From: Leucobacter viscericola
GTDB taxonomy: Bacteria > Actinomycetota > Actinomycetes > Actinomycetales > Microbacteriaceae
Direction of reading: 5' to 3'
Assembly: GCF_011299575.1 (NCBI RefSeq)
Contig: NZ_CP049863.1
Coordinates: 1,550,001-1,614,000 of the forward strand
Length of the DNA: 64,000 nt
Shown: piece after piece, positions 31,080 through 41,123 of the stretch
Layout of the letters: every line of letters begins with the position of its first letter
Position numbering within the stretch: the first letter of the stretch is position 1
The notes under the pieces: model-generated
The model's database searches: none
Told to the model about the DNA's origin: nothing
What the model saw: the letters and a program-made list of their open reading frames with translations, nothing else
Position numbers and translations under genes: made by a program

Positions 31080-32198
31080 ATGGCCGCAACAACACCACTG
31101 ATGCATCCTGGCGAGCCCTGGAACCAGAAGTCTCCGCGTTATTTCGGCAAACCACTCAGTTCTACCAACAGCCTGAACTTAATCCGCCTTGTGCTTGCCG
31201 CCGCGGTGCTCGTGTTTCACAGCTACCCGCTGACTGGGAGGCCCGAACTGGCTCCCGCACTCGGAGGTCAGGGGCTTGGCGGGTGGGCTGTTGCCGGCTT
31301 CTTTGCAATCAGCGGTTACCTGATCACCGCGAGCCGTCAGCGCACCGGATTCGCGAACTTCCTACTGCTCCGAGTCGGCCGTATCTACCCCGCGTTTATT
31401 ACGGTGCTGGTGGTAACGGTCTGCCTATTCGGGCCTATCGCGCAGTTGATCAACCACGGCACGCTGCGTGGATACCTTTCGACACAGCCGAGCCCGTTTG
31501 CCTACATCTACGGCAACCTGTTTCTCGACATCAAGCAGTACGCAATCGGTGACACGCTCAGCGCCGTGCCCTACCCAGACGCGTGGAACGGCTCGCTCTG
31601 GACCCTGTACTTCGAGTTTCTGTGTTACCTGTTTATCGGTCTGCTCCTTATTTGGAAGCGCGCCCGCACCTCTGTGTGGCCCGTCGCGATCGCGTTTGTG
31701 CTTTCGGCAGCGGTGTACGCGCGGGCTGACCTCGCGGTCAATGCCGTGGGAGGCGAAGATTCGATCCGCCTCTTGGCTTCCCTACTCCCGTACTTTCTTG
31801 GTGGCGCACTGCTCCGCCTCCTGAAGCCCTACATCGGGCTCCACTGGGTCGGGGGTGTGCTCTCGCTCGCGATCATGATCATCGGCGTTAATTTCGGGCC
31901 GCTCTGGATCGCGCAGGCTCTCGCTCCGCTCTACGCCTACGGGCTGCTGTGGCTCTCGACCGTCATTCCTCAACCGAAGTGGATCGCACACCACGACGTT
32001 TCGTACGGCATCTACATCTACGCGTTCCCGGTGCAGCAGATGCTCGCTCTTCTGGGGCTCTACACACTCAACGTGTTCTGGTTCTCAACGCTTTCACTGG
32101 CTATCACGGCGCTCTTCGCCCTCGCTAGCTGGTTCTGGATCGAACGCCCGGCTCTTCGACGCACACGCATCGCCACGGGGCGCTCTGCGGATCGCTAA
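31080..32198 (+). CDS. Acyltransferase-3 family membrane protein without SGNH domain
   Basis: 372 residues with about ten membrane segments. It has the family's early Arg/His region (LNLIRLVLAAAVLVFHSYP), then VAGFFAISGYLITAS, WNGSLWTLYFEFLCYL and a last segment ending SWFWIERPALRR. It is probably an O-acetyl- or acyl-transferase acting on a surface glycan. Unlike the copies at 28001 and 46617, no SGNH domain is attached. It lies between the rmlA promoter region and rmlB (67 bp upstream of rmlB), within the rhamnose genes. Confidence 0.85.
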   Translation: MAATTPLMHPGEPWNQKSPRYFGKPLSSTNSLNLIRLVLAAAVLVFHSYPLTGRPELAPALGGQGLGGWAVAGFFAISGYLITASRQRTGFANFLLLRVGRIYPAFITVLVVTVCLFGPIAQLINHGTLRGYLSTQPSPFAYIYGNLFLDIKQYAIGDTLSAVPYPDAWNGSLWTLYFEFLCYLFIGLLLIWKRARTSVWPVAIAFVLSAAVYARADLAVNAVGGEDSIRLLASLLPYFLGGALLRLLKPYIGLHWVGGVLSLAIMIIGVNFGPLWIAQALAPLYAYGLLWLSTVIPQPKWIAHHDVSYGIYIYAFPVQQMLALLGLYTLNVFWFSTLSLAITALFALASWFWIERPALRRTRIATGRSADR

Positions 32199-32205
32199 CG
32201 GCTGA

Positions 32206-33267
<1,062 letters not shown>

Positions 33268-33269
33268 TC

Positions 33270-34664
33270 GTGGCTGCGAAGCCGCTCGCGATCCGCGAGA
33301 CCCCGATCCCGGGCCTGCTGCTACTCGACCTGCCCGTACACGGCGATAACCGCGGCTGGTTCAAGGAGAACTGGCAGCGGGAGAAGATGCTTGCGCTGGG
33401 ACTGCCCGATTTCGGGCCAGTGCAGAACAACATTTCGTTCAACGACAAAGCCGGGGCGACGCGCGGGATCCACGCTGAGCCGTGGGACAAGTATGTATCG
33501 GTTGCGACCGGGCGCATCTTCGGAGCCTGGGTCGATCTGCGTGAGGGCCCGACCTTCGGCCAGGTGTTTACCGCCGAGCTGGATCCCTCAACCGCGATCT
33601 TCGTGCCGCGCGGGGTGGGTAACTCGTACCAGACCCTCGCAGATGACACCGCCTACGTCTACCTGGTCAACGCGCACTGGAGCGCGGAGGCGCAGGGCGA
33701 ATACTGCTTCTTGAACCTCGCAGACGCCACTGCGGCGATCGAGTGGCCGATACCGCTGGAGCAGGCTGAGCGCTCCGAGAAAGACCTCAACCACCCTGTG
33801 CTGGCCGATGTCACTCCGATGAAGCCAAAGCGCACGCTGGTGTTGGGAGCGGGCGGACAGCTGGGGCATGCCCTACGCGCGGCGCTTCCCGAGGCTGACT
33901 TCGCGGATCGTGCACGCATCGACCTGAGCGACGCTGCGTCGCTGGCGCGCGTGCGCTGGGCCGACTACGACACGGTCATCAACGCGGCCGCATACACGAA
34001 GGTCGACGAAGCCGAGACCGCGTCCGGTCGCGCCGAGTGCTGGGCCGCGAACACTACGGGGGTCGCCGAGCTAGCGCGTCTCGCGACCGAGCACGGCCTG
34101 ACACTCGTGCACGTGTCGAGCGACTACGTCTTCGACGGCTCGCAGCCGGTGTTTGACGAGACCTCCGCTGTCTCACCGCTCGGGGTGTACGGTCAGACCA
34201 AGGCCGCGGGCGATGCTGTCGTTGCCACCGTGCCGCGACACTACATCGTGCGCACCAGCTGGGTGATCGGTGAGGGCAACAACTTCGTGCGCACGATGGC
34301 GTCACTTGCGTCGCGCGGCATCGATCCGAGTGTGGTCGACGACCAGGTCGGCCGCCTCAGTTTTACGGCAGACATCGCGGCCGGGATCCGACACCTGCTC
34401 GAGACCCGCCCGGCATACGGCCTGTACAACCTCACAAACGAGGGTGAGCCCATGTCGTGGGCAGACATCGCCCGCTTGGTGTTTGCGGGCGTGGATCAAG
34501 ATCCCGCGCGCATCACGGGTGTGAGCACCGCCGAGTACTTCAAGGATAAGCAGGCGGCCCCGCGGCCACTTAACAGCACGCTTGCCCTCGCCAAAATCGA
34601 GGCAACGGGCTTCACACCCCGCGATGCTCGCGAGGCGCTCGCCGACTACCTGCCGGAAAACTAG
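33270..34664 (+). CDS. Fused dTDP-4-dehydrorhamnose 3,5-epimerase / dTDP-4-dehydrorhamnose reductase
   Basis: 464 residues. Residues 1-185 are an RmlC cupin (LDLPVHGDNRGWFKENW, NNISFNDKAGATRGIHAEP with the active-site His, YVYLVNAHWSAEA). From about 188 an RmlD reductase follows, with NAD(P)-binding TLVLGAGGQLGHALRAAL, INAAAYTKVDEAE, HVSSDYVFDG and the catalytic YGQTKAAGD. One protein can thus do the last two steps to dTDP-L-rhamnose. The open frame extends upstream into rmlB (to 33138), but the GTG at 33270, 2 nt after the rmlB stop with AGGGA 8 nt before it, gives the right RmlC start. Its stop overlaps the convergent DUF2304 stop by 4 nt. Confidence 0.95.
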   Translation: MAAKPLAIRETPIPGLLLLDLPVHGDNRGWFKENWQREKMLALGLPDFGPVQNNISFNDKAGATRGIHAEPWDKYVSVATGRIFGAWVDLREGPTFGQVFTAELDPSTAIFVPRGVGNSYQTLADDTAYVYLVNAHWSAEAQGEYCFLNLADATAAIEWPIPLEQAERSEKDLNHPVLADVTPMKPKRTLVLGAGGQLGHALRAALPEADFADRARIDLSDAASLARVRWADYDTVINAAAYTKVDEAETASGRAECWAANTTGVAELARLATEHGLTLVHVSSDYVFDGSQPVFDETSAVSPLGVYGQTKAAGDAVVATVPRHYIVRTSWVIGEGNNFVRTMASLASRGIDPSVVDDQVGRLSFTADIAAGIRHLLETRPAYGLYNLTNEGEPMSWADIARLVFAGVDQDPARITGVSTAEYFKDKQAAPRPLNSTLALAKIEATGFTPRDAREALADYLPEN

Positions 34665-35044
34665 CGGGGGTCGTCCGAGTTTTCTTGGCGGGGGGCGCCC
34701 AACTCCAGGTCGCGCACACGATCCTCAAGGGCCGCCGTGTGCTCGGCTAGCGTTCTCGTGCGCTCTTCGAAGCGAGTAAGTTCACCCGACTGCTGCATGA
34801 GCACCAGGAACAGCACGAGGATCCCCAAGAAAAACACGAGGTTCACCGGTACCTCGACCCCCAGAGCCTTTGCCGCACCCTCAAGAAGGTTCGGGAAAAC
34901 AGCAACGACCAGGCCGATCCCTCCGGCAATCAACCACCAGAGTGTATGACGCTCGCGCAGACGACCTCGGCGTAGCAACTCGATCACCACAACGAGCACC
35001 AAAAGAGCCGATGCGATCCCCAGAATGTAGCTTGCGAGAGTCAT
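34661..35044 (-). CDS. DUF2304 membrane protein, copy 1
   Basis: 127 residues: three hydrophobic segments (about 5-23, 36-53, 65-84), then a charged helical tail (FEERTRTLAEHTAALEDRV) that looks coiled-coil. This matches DUF2304, small proteins usually encoded beside a polyprenol-phosphate-type GT2. Its ATG overlaps the stop of such a GT2 gene by 4 nt (35041-35044). A role as membrane partner of that GT2 is inferred from this coupling. A second GT2/DUF2304 pair lies at 43690-44748. Confidence 0.8.
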   Translation of the reverse strand: MTLASYILGIASALLVLVVVIELLRRGRLRERHTLWWLIAGGIGLVVAVFPNLLEGAAKALGVEVPVNLVFFLGILVLFLVLMQQSGELTRFEERTRTLAEHTAALEDRVRDLELGAPRQENSDDPR

Positions 35045-35814
35045 AGTTCCACTCCAGTCTTTGGCCGTGGGCGCAAAAACGCGATGACCAGGGCGAAAAA
35101 CGCTCGACCCAGGTAGATGGCCGACTTCAACGGATTGTGCGAGGGAGTGCCGCCTGCGCGCTCTCGCATCGTGACTCCGAGCTGGGCAAAGCGCAGCCCG
35201 GCGCGGTGCCCAATAACGAGGGCCTCGATCGTATCGCCCAGGTACTCCGCTGGATACTCCCGAGCGAAGAGGTGGATCGCACGCGGCCCGTGAGCCTTAA
35301 ACCCTGAGGTGGTGTCGCTGAGCCTGACGTGCATTGCGCGGCTCAACACGCTGGAGAGAAAACGCATCGCCCACTTTCTGGGCCCGCGCACTTCGTATTC
35401 GTCACCGTCGGTGAACCGAGCCCCGACGACAACGTCAACTCCCTCAGCGCCATTGGATCCCTCCGAAGCGTCGAGCAGGGCAACGAGCGCTGGCACATCT
35501 GCGGGGTTGTGCTGCCCATCCGAGTCGAGCTGCACGGCAACCGGAAAACCGTTCGTTTCCGCGTAGCGGAATCCCAGCCGCATGGCCCCACCAACACCCA
35601 GGTTGAACGGGAGCTCAAGAACACGAGCGCCGGCTTCGCGTGCCCGGTCCGTCGTCGCGTCGGAGGAGCCGTCGTTCACCACGAGCACTGTCGCACCGGG
35701 CAGGGTCTGTCGCACCTCGCGCACAACACTTGCGATTACCTCTTCCTCGTTGAAAGCAGGCATCACAATGAGCACGCGTTCAAGAGGGAAAGTCATGCCG
35801 GTCATTCTATCCAC
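35041..35814 (-). CDS. GT2 glycosyltransferase, polyprenol-phosphate sugar synthase type
   Basis: 257 residues. LIVMPAFNEEEVIASVV, VLVVNDGSSDATTDRA, VQLDSDGQHNPADVP and RLSDTTSGFKAHGPRA follow the order of dolichol-phosphate-mannose-synthase-like enzymes without a C-terminal membrane domain. It probably charges polyprenyl phosphate with a sugar; the sugar is unknown. The partner DUF2304 gene overlaps its stop by 4 nt. The start is uncertain: GTG 35814, ATG 35805 or ATG 35796, none with a clear ribosome site. The upstream GT2 gene ends 3 nt before. Confidence 0.82.
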   Translation of the reverse strand: MDRMTGMTFPLERVLIVMPAFNEEEVIASVVREVRQTLPGATVLVVNDGSSDATTDRAREAGARVLELPFNLGVGGAMRLGFRYAETNGFPVAVQLDSDGQHNPADVPALVALLDASEGSNGAEGVDVVVGARFTDGDEYEVRGPRKWAMRFLSSVLSRAMHVRLSDTTSGFKAHGPRAIHLFAREYPAEYLGDTIEALVIGHRAGLRFAQLGVTMRERAGGTPSHNPLKSAIYLGRAFFALVIAFLRPRPKTGVEL

Positions 35815-35817
35815 AGC

Positions 35818-36705
35818 TCAGCGGGTGAAGATGTATCGCGACAGCGTGCCGATCGCAGCGCCGTCCCTGCTGAGAAGAGCAGACGGGAGTTTCGTGACGG
35901 CGTTGAGGCGCGAAGTGATTCGATTCTGGGCAGCACGCGCGGCGCGACCCCACCCCTTACCGCGCAGCCGGGGCACCGCGGAGCGATAGAACGCCTGCTC
36001 TTCGTTGAATCGGGTGCCGTCTTTTGCGGTGTACGACGAAGCGCTAGCAGCGTGCCGGCGGTACTCGAACACAACCTCGGGCAGTAGGGCGAGCCGGCCG
36101 TCCTCAAGCAGAATGTCGCTCTTAATGACCAGATCGAGTGTGATCTCGAAATCCTTTGAGAAGCGGTGTTTCTCGAGCACGTCACGCCGCCAGCAAATTG
36201 ATGGGAAATACGACCAGTCGCCACGCAGCAGCGTCGTCATAACGTTCTCTCCGGAGAGCAACGCGCCTCCGGCTGGCACACGGGGTCGCACCCAGGTCTT
36301 CACGCGATCAACGAGTGGGTAAGAGGCAGCGCCGTTTTCGTCGATAACACGAACCCCGGGCTGCACGAACTCAGGGTTGTCGAAACGCTCGATCGCGGCC
36401 TTAACCGTGCCAATGTAGTTGGGCAGCATGCGGTCGTCGCAGCCCATGATGGTCACGTAGTCTGCGGTTGCAAGGTCAACCGAGCGGTTGAAGGAGCCAC
36501 TGACTCCCAGGTTCTGCGGGTTGCGTTCAAACACGATGCGGGGATCCTGCAGAGAGGTGACCCACGGTTGCGCATCCCACTTGGGGTAACAATCGTCGAG
36601 CACAACCAGACGCCAGTCTGGATCACGCTGGGCCAGCACACTGTGCACAGCTTCTTTGAGCTGCTCGGGGTCGCCATAGTAGGGCATGAGAATGTCGATG
36701 GTCAC
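35818..36705 (-). CDS. GT2 glycosyltransferase (rhamnosyltransferase-like)
   Basis: 295 residues. The GT-A fold shows IDILMPYYGDPEQLKEAVHS, LVVLDDCYPKW, VSGSFNRSVDLATADYVTI, the metal motif MGCDDRM in place of the usual DxD, and FPSICWRRDVLEKHRF. The C-terminal part is basic. It is likely to add a sugar to a lipid-linked intermediate on the cytoplasmic side. dTDP-rhamnose is a reasonable donor given the rml genes 1.2 kb away, but that is context only. It leads the minus-strand GT2-GT2-DUF2304 set. Confidence 0.8.
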   Translation of the reverse strand: MTIDILMPYYGDPEQLKEAVHSVLAQRDPDWRLVVLDDCYPKWDAQPWVTSLQDPRIVFERNPQNLGVSGSFNRSVDLATADYVTIMGCDDRMLPNYIGTVKAAIERFDNPEFVQPGVRVIDENGAASYPLVDRVKTWVRPRVPAGGALLSGENVMTTLLRGDWSYFPSICWRRDVLEKHRFSKDFEITLDLVIKSDILLEDGRLALLPEVVFEYRRHAASASSYTAKDGTRFNEEQAFYRSAVPRLRGKGWGRAARAAQNRITSRLNAVTKLPSALLSRDGAAIGTLSRYIFTR

Positions 36706-36761
36706 GCCGAAGTCGCTCCGTCTCCTGAGATAATGTGTCGTGGTCGCGCGCTCATCATCTT

Positions 36762-36767
36762 AAGGGG
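36762..36767 (+). promoter_or_regulatory. Ribosome binding site for the flippase TTG start
   Basis: AAGGGG, 6 nt before the TTG at 36774. It supports this start over the longer frame from 36735. Confidence 0.65.
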
Positions 36768-36773
36768 TCTCAT

Positions 36774-38039
36774 TTGACAAACACCGCTACGAACGCGCGA
36801 TCCGGATTAGCGCTTGTGCTGACCGGCACGGTCGTCTCTGCAGCAAGCAGCTTTATTGTGCTGCTGATCGTGGCCCCGGCCCTGGGTGCCGCTGGCTACA
36901 AGCAGTTCTCCGTGTACTGGAGCGCGCTGTTTATGGTGGTGGCGATCCTGTTCGGCGTGCAGCAAGAATCTACCCGCGGCGTCGCTGCGGCGCGAGGCAT
37001 CGCTGCACCAGAAAAGACAGCAACAGCTCAACACAAAACTTCTGTGCTCCGTTTTGCCCTGCTGATCGCCGTCGCCCTGCTCGTTCTGGTCGGTGCAACG
37101 AGCCCGCTGTGGAGCGAGGCCCTGTTCGGAACCGGCACTGCCACCTGGGGAGTTCCTCTGGCGATCGCGGTGGCTGCCTACGCGATTGTCGCGGCGACGA
37201 ACGGGATCCTCGCTGGGACCAGTCAGTGGGCCGCGTTCGCGCTGCTCGCCGTGATCGACGGAGTTCTGCGTCTAGTGCTCGTCGGGCTGGCGCTGGGTCT
37301 CCATCTCGGCGGCACTGCACTCGCTTGGGCCGTCGCGATCCCGTTTCCGGTGTCACTCGCGGTGGTGTTTTTTATCAAGGCGCGCACCATTCGCGCCAAC
37401 ACGCTCGTCGCCGGCACAGCGGGCAGCCTCGCTGCAAACATGTCACGCACGCTCGCCGCCTCAGTCGCGGCGGCGATCCTGATCAACGGCTTCCCTGTGT
37501 TCATGTCACTATTTGGGCGGACTGACGACGACACTCTTGGCGCCCTTAATTTGGCGGTGATCCTCACTCGCGCCCCCATCTTGGTGCCGATCAATGCGCT
37601 GCAGAGCATGCTGATCGCTCGCCTGAGTGGAGCCACAGCGGGGCGAAATCGCCTGTTCGCGCTCGTTCTCGCGGTGATCGCAACGCTGACCGTACTCGTG
37701 GCCGGGGTGGTGTGGCTCTGGGGTGGCCCGCTACTTGCAGCGTTTTTCGGAGAGGACTTTCTGCTCTCCGCTTCTACACTGGCCGGGCTGGTTGCCGCCG
37801 CGGGTTGCCTCGGTGTGCTGACAGCCACGGGAGCCGCCGCACTCGCGCTTGAGCGTCACAGTTTCTTCGCAGCAGGTTGGATCGTTGCCGCCGCGTTTGC
37901 CCTGGCCATCCTCGCGTTTCTGCCCGCCTCTCTCGAGACGCGTATTGTGCTCGGCCTTGTGGTCGGCCCGCTACTCGGCGCCGTCGTTCACCTTGCGGCG
38001 CTGCGCACTCGCAACCCAGAGCAGCAGCGCGGCGAATAG
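36774..38039 (+). CDS. Wzx/MurJ-like polysaccharide flippase, copy 1
   Basis: 421 residues with about twelve membrane segments, starting LTNTATNARSGLALVLTGTV. The early GYKQFSVYWSALFMVVAILFG segment fits the oligosaccharide-flippase (MOP exporter) fold. Such proteins flip lipid-linked glycan units outward. The TTG at 36774 is backed by AAGGGG 6 nt upstream. Its last 69 bp overlap the end of the convergent DUF2142 gene, an unusually long 3' overlap. The cargo is unknown. Confidence 0.75.
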   Translation: MTNTATNARSGLALVLTGTVVSAASSFIVLLIVAPALGAAGYKQFSVYWSALFMVVAILFGVQQESTRGVAAARGIAAPEKTATAQHKTSVLRFALLIAVALLVLVGATSPLWSEALFGTGTATWGVPLAIAVAAYAIVAATNGILAGTSQWAAFALLAVIDGVLRLVLVGLALGLHLGGTALAWAVAIPFPVSLAVVFFIKARTIRANTLVAGTAGSLAANMSRTLAASVAAAILINGFPVFMSLFGRTDDDTLGALNLAVILTRAPILVPINALQSMLIARLSGATAGRNRLFALVLAVIATLTVLVAGVVWLWGGPLLAAFFGEDFLLSASTLAGLVAAAGCLGVLTATGAAALALERHSFFAAGWIVAAAFALAILAFLPASLETRIVLGLVVGPLLGAVVHLAALRTRNPEQQRGE

Positions 38040-39551
38040 CGCAAACGCGAGCGTTCCCGTGCCCCACACCACCATGGGCGACGGACCAACTCGCCACCAC
38101 CACTCGGCGGCGCCGTTGAGATCTAGCTCACCGGGTGCGACGTAGCGACGCATGTTGAAGAAGAGCGCGACCGAGTTTGCAACGGTCAGGAGTCCAGCTG
38201 CGACCCCGCCCTGGACGAGACTGAACGTCGGCTGTCGCCACACGGGGACACCCGCGTCGACACTCCCGCGCTCCCGCGTCGGCATCAGCGCGACAATCAC
38301 AAACATGATGAGAAGCGGCATGATGTAGCGTGGCTGCACCTGCCACCCGACTGTCACACCGTTCTGCACGAGCAGCAGCATCGGAATCGCGATCGTCGCG
38401 AGCCCGACTCCAGCGAGCGCGATGGTCTTGCGCCAGTCCGATCGGGCGAGCGCCACAAACAGCACACCCGCCAGCACGGCCGTCGTCGAGAACCACACCA
38501 GGCCAGGCAGCGGCGTATCTAGCCAGCCGAGGCCCGAGTAGGGGCTTCCGTCGAAGTTTTGGCCAACGATTCCGAGGAACAACTCGGGCAGATCGAAGAG
38601 GTTGATCGCGATGAGCGCACGCTTTGGAATCTCAGCCGCATCATTCAGCGCCATTCCCCCGCTGAGCGCCGATCCGGTTTGGTTTGCACTCAGGAATGCA
38701 AAAGCGGCAAACACCATCAAAGCAAGTGGCAGGATCGCACGCACGAAGTACGCGCGGGACTTTTCGAAGGTGAGCACCAGCGCTGCGAGCACCGCAATCG
38801 CCGTGTATGCCGCAGCATCGCCGCGAGCACCAAGTCCGAGTAGCGCCGCAAGCACCGCGTATCCACCGAGCGCCCACGACCGCCACCCCGTAGTGCTCAG
38901 ATAGCCGACAAGCGAGGGCAAGAGCAGCACCGCCGAGGAGATTGCCCAGCCGCTCGGGTTGATCGAGGGAATGAGAAACATGCCAAACGGCACAAATGTC
39001 GCGACGATACCGCCAACGTAGGCGAGGCGGTTTTTGCGCGGCAGCAGCGCCCACAGGCCCACTGTGAGCGCCGAGAACAGCAGCGCCTGGGCGAAGCGGA
39101 TCAGCAGCGTCGAGATCACCATGTTGTCGCCCGCCAACAGCGACGTCCAGAAATAGTACCCCGATGGATAGAGCCCATCACCGTTCACGCGGTCCGAGTC
39201 CGTAAGACCAAACGCGCCGTCTAAGAAGTTCTTACCCTGGCAGGCGGCGCTCACGTCGGGCTCGTGCGCGTAACAGATTGCCCGCTCAATGTTGTCGGGC
39301 ACCATGCGGGAATCGGCGGTGCTGCCCGGCCCACACAGGCCCTCTCGTTCGCCACTGCCGCACCAGATGCTGGCGAGGTGGAAATCTTCGTCGGGGCTTG
39401 CACCGACCGGTGACGCGAGTGCCCAGGCTCCAAAGGAGAGCATCATGAGCAGGATGGCAAGTAAGCCGATCAGGATCGGCCGCTTCGAACGGGTCGCCCG
39501 AGTTTCAGGGGCTGTTTCAGTCACCGCGACGCTAGCTTCAGACACCGACAT
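37971..39551 (-). CDS. DUF2142 polytopic membrane protein (GT-C-like), copy 1 of a tandem pair
   Basis: 526 residues. One membrane segment is followed at once by an extracytoplasmic loop GASPDEDFHLASIWCGSGE, whose acidic DED lies where GT-C glycosyltransferases carry catalytic residues. Ten or so more segments follow (for example MFLIPSINPSGWAISSAVL). DUF2142 members are thought to be envelope glycosyltransferases. The ATG shares one base with the stop of the upstream paralogue (TAATG), and GGAGG lies about 10 nt before it, so the two are translationally coupled. A longer frame to 39674 lies inside the paralogue. Confidence 0.8.
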   Translation of the reverse strand: MSVSEASVAVTETAPETRATRSKRPILIGLLAILLMMLSFGAWALASPVGASPDEDFHLASIWCGSGEREGLCGPGSTADSRMVPDNIERAICYAHEPDVSAACQGKNFLDGAFGLTDSDRVNGDGLYPSGYYFWTSLLAGDNMVISTLLIRFAQALLFSALTVGLWALLPRKNRLAYVGGIVATFVPFGMFLIPSINPSGWAISSAVLLLPSLVGYLSTTGWRSWALGGYAVLAALLGLGARGDAAAYTAIAVLAALVLTFEKSRAYFVRAILPLALMVFAAFAFLSANQTGSALSGGMALNDAAEIPKRALIAINLFDLPELFLGIVGQNFDGSPYSGLGWLDTPLPGLVWFSTTAVLAGVLFVALARSDWRKTIALAGVGLATIAIPMLLLVQNGVTVGWQVQPRYIMPLLIMFVIVALMPTRERGSVDAGVPVWRQPTFSLVQGGVAAGLLTVANSVALFFNMRRYVAPGELDLNGAAEWWWRVGPSPMVVWGTGTLAFALFAALLLWVASAQRRKVNDGAE

Positions 39552-41056
39552 TATGCGGCCACCTCCAAGCGATCTCGCTGCAACTTTCTCATCAGGAAGA
39601 AAACGAGCACAGCAAAGGCGATTGAACCAACAAACCACACGGTCATGGGTTGCGGCGCCGCCCGCCACCACCAATCCGAGTTGTTGAGATTGAAGTTGCC
39701 CGGTGACACGTAGCGGCGCATGTTCGTGAAGAGCGCCACCGAGTTTGCAGCGCTCAGGAGCAACACCACGATCCAGAACTGAATCTTCGTCAGCTTGGGC
39801 AGCCGATCCAGAACAACGGTTCCCTGCGGACTTGGCGAGAGTGCCACCGCCGCGAACAGAACGAACAGCGGCATTACGTAGCGCGGCTGCACCTGGAACC
39901 CAATCGGCACGTGGCTCTGGAAGTGAATGTAGAGCGGGATCGCAGCTGCGGCGAGCGCAACTCCGGTCAGCGCGATTGCGCGGCGCAGCTCAAAACGTCG
40001 GAACGCAAGAAAGATCACACCCGCAAACACGAAAGTCGTCAGTGCCCACACGGAGGCCGGGAGAGGCGTGTCGAGCCAGCCTAGGCCCGCGTAGTCGCTC
40101 GAATCGAAGTTTTGGCCAAGTACCCCGGCGTAAAGCTCGGGGAGCGCAAAGATATTCTCGACCAGCAGTTTTCCTGGCTCGATCGAGTCAAAGCCCTTCT
40201 GCGTCATGCCCTCAAGCGCGAGGCCAGTCTGCCCCGCGGTGACAAACGTGACGACGGCCGCAAGTGAAATCGCAACCGGCAGGATCGCGCGCAGCGCATA
40301 CCCACGTGTGCGTTTGAACGTAATCACGAGTGCAGCGAGCACGGCCACCACCGCGTAGGCTGCACTGTCGCCACGGGATCCGAGACCGAGCAACGCCGCA
40401 ACAACGGCGAGCGCACCCAACGCAATGCTGCGTCGCCCCGTTGTGGTGAGGTACCCGACCAGAGCCGGGAATAACAGTGCACCCGAGGCAATCGCCCACC
40501 CGCTCGGGTTAATGGACGGGATCAAGAACATGCCGAGCGGCACAAACGTGATCACGATCGCACCGATCAGCGACGGTCTGTTCTGGCGGGGCAACAGGAG
40601 CGTTATGGCGGCGACCAAACCGCTGAACAGCAGGGCTTGCGTAAATCGCAGGGCGATTGTCGACACTACGAGGTTGTCGCTCGCAAAGAACGACGACCAA
40701 AAATAGTATCCGGAAGGGTACTGGCCGTCGGAGTTCACGCGTTTGGAGTCAACCAGCTTGAACCCGCTGTCTTCAAAGGCTTCACCCTGGCAGGCCGCGC
40801 TCTTCTCGGGGTTGTGCGCGTAGCAGATCGCCTTCTTGATCTTGTCTGGGATCTCCCGCTTATCAGCGGTCGATCCCTCGCCGCAGAGACCGTCGCGTTC
40901 GCCGCTACCGCACCAGATGCTTGCGAGGTGATAGTCCTCGTCGGGTGACGCACCAACCGGAGATGACAGGGCCCAGGCCCCAAAGGTCACCAGAGCTGCG
41001 AGCAAGATACCGAGAACGGCGAGCGTGCGCTTGGGCGCGGTCGTGATCGTGGTCAT
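39551..41056 (-). CDS. DUF2142 polytopic membrane protein (GT-C-like), copy 2 of a tandem pair
   Basis: 501 residues, closely similar along its whole length to the gene directly downstream: GASPDEDYHLASIWCGSGE, SDGQYPSGYYFWSSFFA, MFLIPSINPSGWAIASGAL, GQNFDSSDYAGLGWLDTPL and a Trp-rich end (DWWWRAAPQPMTVW) recur. It is a GT-C-like candidate glycosyltransferase of the outer membrane face. The ATG at 41056 begins MTTITTAPKRTLAV directly before the first membrane segment; a frame extension to 41182 is judged untranslated. A flippase gene ends 67 bp upstream and is read in the same direction. Confidence 0.8.
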   Translation of the reverse strand: MTTITTAPKRTLAVLGILLAALVTFGAWALSSPVGASPDEDYHLASIWCGSGERDGLCGEGSTADKREIPDKIKKAICYAHNPEKSAACQGEAFEDSGFKLVDSKRVNSDGQYPSGYYFWSSFFASDNLVVSTIALRFTQALLFSGLVAAITLLLPRQNRPSLIGAIVITFVPLGMFLIPSINPSGWAIASGALLFPALVGYLTTTGRRSIALGALAVVAALLGLGSRGDSAAYAVVAVLAALVITFKRTRGYALRAILPVAISLAAVVTFVTAGQTGLALEGMTQKGFDSIEPGKLLVENIFALPELYAGVLGQNFDSSDYAGLGWLDTPLPASVWALTTFVFAGVIFLAFRRFELRRAIALTGVALAAAAIPLYIHFQSHVPIGFQVQPRYVMPLFVLFAAVALSPSPQGTVVLDRLPKLTKIQFWIVVLLLSAANSVALFTNMRRYVSPGNFNLNNSDWWWRAAPQPMTVWFVGSIAFAVLVFFLMRKLQRDRLEVAA

Positions 41057-41123
41057 GCTGCGGGCGACTCCAAAGGTTGAGGGCGGGTGCACTTCTCGCA
41101 AACACCCGAGGTCTCCAGAGATT

